8,950 nucleotides of DNA from NCBI GenBank assembly GCA_020853155.1, contig JADYZL010000493.1, forward strand, positions 1 through 8,950, read 5' to 3'. The notes beneath the pieces are model-generated. The model had not been told where the DNA came from. It ran no database searches and worked only from the letters and a program-made list of their open reading frames with translations. The DNA comes from Bryobacterales bacterium (GTDB lineage Bacteria; Acidobacteriota; Terriglobia; Bryobacterales; Bryobacteraceae). Both the position numbers and the translations under genes were made by a program. How positions within the stretch are numbered: position 1 is the first letter of the stretch; every line of letters starts with the position of its first letter. Below are positions 6,621 through 8,950 of the stretch, in pieces.

Positions 6621-7178
6621 ATGAATTCGATTGCAAGTAACGCTTCGCTCCATCTTGAATACCCCGGTTGCGAATCCGGGATCGGCGATGTGATTCTCTC
6701 CGCCGATTCGGCGAAGTTGATCCATGGCGTGCGGATTGAACCCTATGCGCTGTGGCCGGACGACCGGGGCTATTTTCTTGAAGTGATGCGAGGCGGCCAG
6801 AGCCTCGTGGAGGGCTTTCCTCCCGAGACGACGCAAGTTTCCGCCGCGTGCAATTATCCAGGCATCATCAAGGCGTTTCACTACCATCTGGAGCAAACCG
6901 ATTGCTGGGTGCCCGCCCACGGGATGCTGCAGGTGGCGCTGGTGGATTTGCGGAAAGACTCTCCCACGTTCGGACGGAAGAACACGATCTACGCGGGAGA
7001 ACTCCGGCCGTGGAAGATCCAGATCCCGCCGGGGGTGGGCCACGGATACAAGGTGATCGGCAGCCGTCCATCCATGCTCGTTTATGTGACGGACCGCACC
7101 TACAATCCCAAGGATGAGGGGCGGATTGCCTATAACCACCCGCGGATCGCCTACGATTGGGAACTGCAGTATAAGTAG
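6621..7178 (+). CDS. RmlC-like cupin, dTDP-4-dehydrorhamnose 3,5-epimerase family protein
   Basis: A 185-residue protein of the RmlC cupin family, which epimerises dTDP-4-keto-hexoses for rhamnose and related surface sugars. Family marks: WPDDRGYFLEV (45-55), GIIKAFHYH (81-89) with the conserved catalytic-position H87, VDLRKDSPTFG (108-118), IPPGVGHGY (135-143) and a tyrosine at 161. It departs from canonical RmlC: after H87 the Q-G-K of RmlC is replaced by Q-T-D (92-94), with no lysine until K112, and the protein ends five residues after YDW (178-180), without the C-terminal LSxKD segment. It resembles the HYHxxQTD subgroup of the family, whose reaction is not well established, so I give no symbol. 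The start is set by GGGAG six bases before the ATG at 6621; an in-frame GTG at 6579 has no such support. A GT4 gene follows after 9 bases. Confidence 0.85.
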   Translation: MNSIASNASLHLEYPGCESGIGDVILSADSAKLIHGVRIEPYALWPDDRGYFLEVMRGGQSLVEGFPPETTQVSAACNYPGIIKAFHYHLEQTDCWVPAHGMLQVALVDLRKDSPTFGRKNTIYAGELRPWKIQIPPGVGHGYKVIGSRPSMLVYVTDRTYNPKDEGRIAYNHPRIAYDWELQYK

Positions 7179-7187
7179 CTCCAGCTT

Positions 7188-8309
7188 ATGGAAGAGGGAC
7201 ATACGCAGGGGGAATTCCCCGGCCGGCCCGGGATGCGGATTCTGCTCGATGGCGGCCCTTTGACCGTGGCTACCGGTGGCATCCGCCGCTATGTCGAGGA
7301 ACTGTCCGTGGCTCTGGCGTCGCAAGCTCCGGGGGACGAGATTCACGTGGCGGCCGACCGGCCGATCGGCGGAGGGGAGCGGATCGTGAGGGCGGGGGTT
7401 CACGTACACGCCGAATTCCGTGAAGGTTGGGAGCGGCGCTGGTGGCTGTTTGGCCTGCCCCGCCTCTGCAACCAACTCAATGCCGCGGTCTTTCACGGCA
7501 CGGATTTCGCCGTACCTCTGCGCCATCGCGTTCCCGCGGTCGTCACGATTCACGATCTTTCGCCCTGGATCCATCCGGAATGGCAGCCAGCGGCGCAACG
7601 GATCCGGCGACGGCTGCCATGGATGCTGCGTCTTGGCTTCGCCGATCAGGTGATCACGGTGAGCAAGGCGATGCGGAGAGAGATCCTCGGTACCTTCCGG
7701 ATTTCTTCTGACCGGGTCCACGCGATTCCGCTCGCGGCGGACGAGCGCTTCCGTCCTGTGACGCCACCCGCCCGTCCGGAACCCTATTTCCTCTTTGTGG
7801 GTACGCTAGAGCCGCGAAAGAATCTTTGGGCGCTCGTCGAAGCCTGGAGGCCGGTATTCTCCGCAACGGGGATCCCACTGAAGATCGCCGGGCGCCGGCG
7901 GGAAGATTTCACTCCTCCGCCGCTTGAACCGGGCCTCGAGTATTCCGGCGCCATCCCGGACGAGGCGTTGCCCGCGCTCTATTCGGGCGCGCTTGCCGTG
8001 GTCTACCCTTCCGGGTATGAGGGGTTCGGCTTGCCGGTGCTCGAAGCGATGCAGTGCGGCGCGCCGGTGATCGTGGGGAAAGCCCCGGCGCTTTCTGAAT
8101 TGGTGGCGGATGATGGGATCGTGGTGGATGCGGAGCGCGGCGATTCCTTGCAGGCGGCGCTTCGGCGCATTGCCGGCGATGCCGCATTTCAGCGGGAATG
8201 GGCGATGCGCGGATTGCGGCGTGCCGGGGCATTCACCTGGCAAAAGACCGCCCGTGCTACCCGCGAAGTGTATCGAGAGGCGGTGAAACGGTTTGAGCAC
8301 ACGGCCTAG
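7188..8309 (+). CDS. Glycosyltransferase, GT4 family (GT-B fold)
   Basis: Retaining glycosyltransferase that moves a sugar from a nucleotide donor to a growing surface glycan on the cytoplasmic face of the membrane. It has 373 residues and no membrane segment. N-terminal Rossmann domain: RILLDGGPL (17-25), the glycine loop ATGGIRRYVEEL (28-39), HGTDFAVP (103-110), VTIHDLSPWIHPEW (119-132) and ADQVITVSKAM (152-162). C-terminal donor-binding domain: FVGTLEPRKN (203-212) with the phosphate-binding R/K pair, and SGYEGFGLPVLEAM (275-288) with the EX7E acids E278 and E285. The start is uncertain. The ATG at 7188, 9 bases after the RmlC-like stop, has no clear ribosome site. The ATG at 7233 would remove 15 hydrophilic residues and begin at MRILLDGGPL, the form typical of the family. 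It is coupled to the next glycosyltransferase by a 17-base overlap. Donor and acceptor sugars are unknown. Confidence 0.95.
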   Translation: MEEGHTQGEFPGRPGMRILLDGGPLTVATGGIRRYVEELSVALASQAPGDEIHVAADRPIGGGERIVRAGVHVHAEFREGWERRWWLFGLPRLCNQLNAAVFHGTDFAVPLRHRVPAVVTIHDLSPWIHPEWQPAAQRIRRRLPWMLRLGFADQVITVSKAMRREILGTFRISSDRVHAIPLAADERFRPVTPPARPEPYFLFVGTLEPRKNLWALVEAWRPVFSATGIPLKIAGRRREDFTPPPLEPGLEYSGAIPDEALPALYSGALAVVYPSGYEGFGLPVLEAMQCGAPVIVGKAPALSELVADDGIVVDAERGDSLQAALRRIAGDAAFQREWAMRGLRRAGAFTWQKTARATREVYREAVKRFEHTA

Positions 8310-8950
8310 AGCATTCTTCCTCACCCCGGAATCGCCGTATCCGATGGTCGGTGGGGGAGCATTGCGTTCCGCCTCGATCCTCGAATACCTGCTCCCGCGG
8401 TACGAGACCGATGTGTTCTGTTTCGTGCAGCACGATTCCGCGGGGAATCCGCCGCGTGGGAGCGGCTTCCGGCCGCAAGGCGTGGATCGCTGGACAAATC
8501 AGGCGTTGCCCTTTCACAGCAAGGCGCTGCTGCCGAGGAGCCTGAGGAATGTATCGAGGCTGGTGCGTGATGTGCCGCCGCTGGTGGATCGTTTCGCGGG
8601 TTTCGGGGATGCGCTTCGCGCGGCGATCGATGGCCGGCGCTACGACGTGGCCATTGTGGAGCATTTCTGGTGCGCGTCTTACGCAGAGATTCTTCGGCCC
8701 GCGTGCGACCGCCTGGTAATCGATCTCCACAACATCGAATCCGTGTGGCATGAACGCTCCGCCGTCGAAGGGGGCGCGGCTGCACGAGCGGTTCATACTC
8801 GTTTTGCCCGGGCGGCAGCCGCGCTCGAAGCCCGGTTGCTGCCGAAATTCGATCTCGCGCTGGTGACTTCGAAGCCGGATGGGCATTTTCTGCGGGACCG
8901 ATTCCGGAATCTGCCTGTTGCAATTGTAAAAAATACGATCCCGATGCATC
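8293..8950 (+). CDS. Glycosyltransferase, GT4-like, N-terminal part (cut by right edge)
   Basis: An uninterrupted reading frame of 219 codons that leaves the window. The N-terminus RAFFLTPESPYPMVGGGALR (6-25) has the proline then triple-glycine loop that opens many GT4 glycosyltransferases. YDVAIVEHFW (117-126), VIDLHNIES (142-150) with the H-N-I-E motif, and FDLALVTSKPDG (186-197) follow in the order expected for the acceptor-side Rossmann domain. The donor-binding half lies outside the window. The only start that keeps the first strand and glycine loop is the TTG at 8293, which overlaps the end of the preceding gene by 17 bases in another frame, with GAGAGG 12 bases upstream. The first ATG (8344) would begin after the first strand and is unlikely. 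The overlap suggests translational coupling. Family is well supported; the start is moderately so. Confidence 0.86.
   Translation, partial: MSTRPRAFFLTPESPYPMVGGGALRSASILEYLLPRYETDVFCFVQHDSAGNPPRGSGFRPQGVDRWTNQALPFHSKALLPRSLRNVSRLVRDVPPLVDRFAGFGDALRAAIDGRRYDVAIVEHFWCASYAEILRPACDRLVIDLHNIESVWHERSAVEGGAAARAVHTRFARAAAALEARLLPKFDLALVTSKPDGHFLRDRFRNLPVAIVKNTIPMH

Noticed and set aside
6231..7721. 496-codon minus-strand reading frame
   Set aside because: It spans the ends of three well-supported plus-strand genes and the spacer before them, and has no recognisable motif.
1..8950. CRISPR array, insertion sequence, phage or defence island
   Set aside because: No regularly spaced repeats, transposase, integrase, terminal inverted repeats, tRNA attachment site or defence-type domain could be seen on either strand.

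Overview
This 8.95 kb window is GC-rich, densely coding bacterial chromosome. It holds eight genes: five complete and well recognised, one complete gene of less certain enzymatic specificity, and two cut by the window edges. The mix (Tat-exported sulfatase, S45 penicillin-acylase-family hydrolase, bacterial GlgA, DUF21/CBS/CorC protein, a tight glycosyltransferase run) and the codon use suggest a free-living Gram-negative of the Acidobacteriota (Solibacter/Bryobacter-like). That placement is inferred from general resemblance; no rRNA or other phylogenetic marker is present.

Left part, minus strand (1-5070). Reading in the direction of transcription, a membrane-anchored penicillin-acylase-family hydrolase (5070-2764) is followed by a 318-base non-coding gap. 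Then come glycogen synthase glgA (2445-1009) and, 50 bases later, thioredoxin trxA (958-629). A strong intrinsic terminator (565-606) closes the trxA transcript. After about 120 bases a secreted type I sulfatase starts at 446 and runs off the left edge.

Right part, plus strand (5100-8950). Divergent from the acylase, with only about 29-56 bases between the start codons, is a DUF21-CBS-CorC membrane protein. After a 117-base spacer carrying a consensus -35 hexamer comes a compact three-gene run: an RmlC-like cupin sugar epimerase-family protein, a GT4 glycosyltransferase 9 bases downstream, and a second GT4-type glycosyltransferase. The second one starts at a TTG inside the end of the first and leaves the window. 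This looks like the start or middle of a cell-surface polysaccharide cluster in which nucleotide-sugar modification and sugar transfer are co-expressed.

I found no CRISPR array, insertion sequence, tRNA, rRNA, phage gene or defence system. I do not think the window contains a clearly new system. The points most worth a second look are the RmlC-like protein that lacks canonical RmlC catalytic features, the glgA-trxA pairing, the non-coding stretch with dyads upstream of glgA, and the two partial genes at the edges, which are easily missed.
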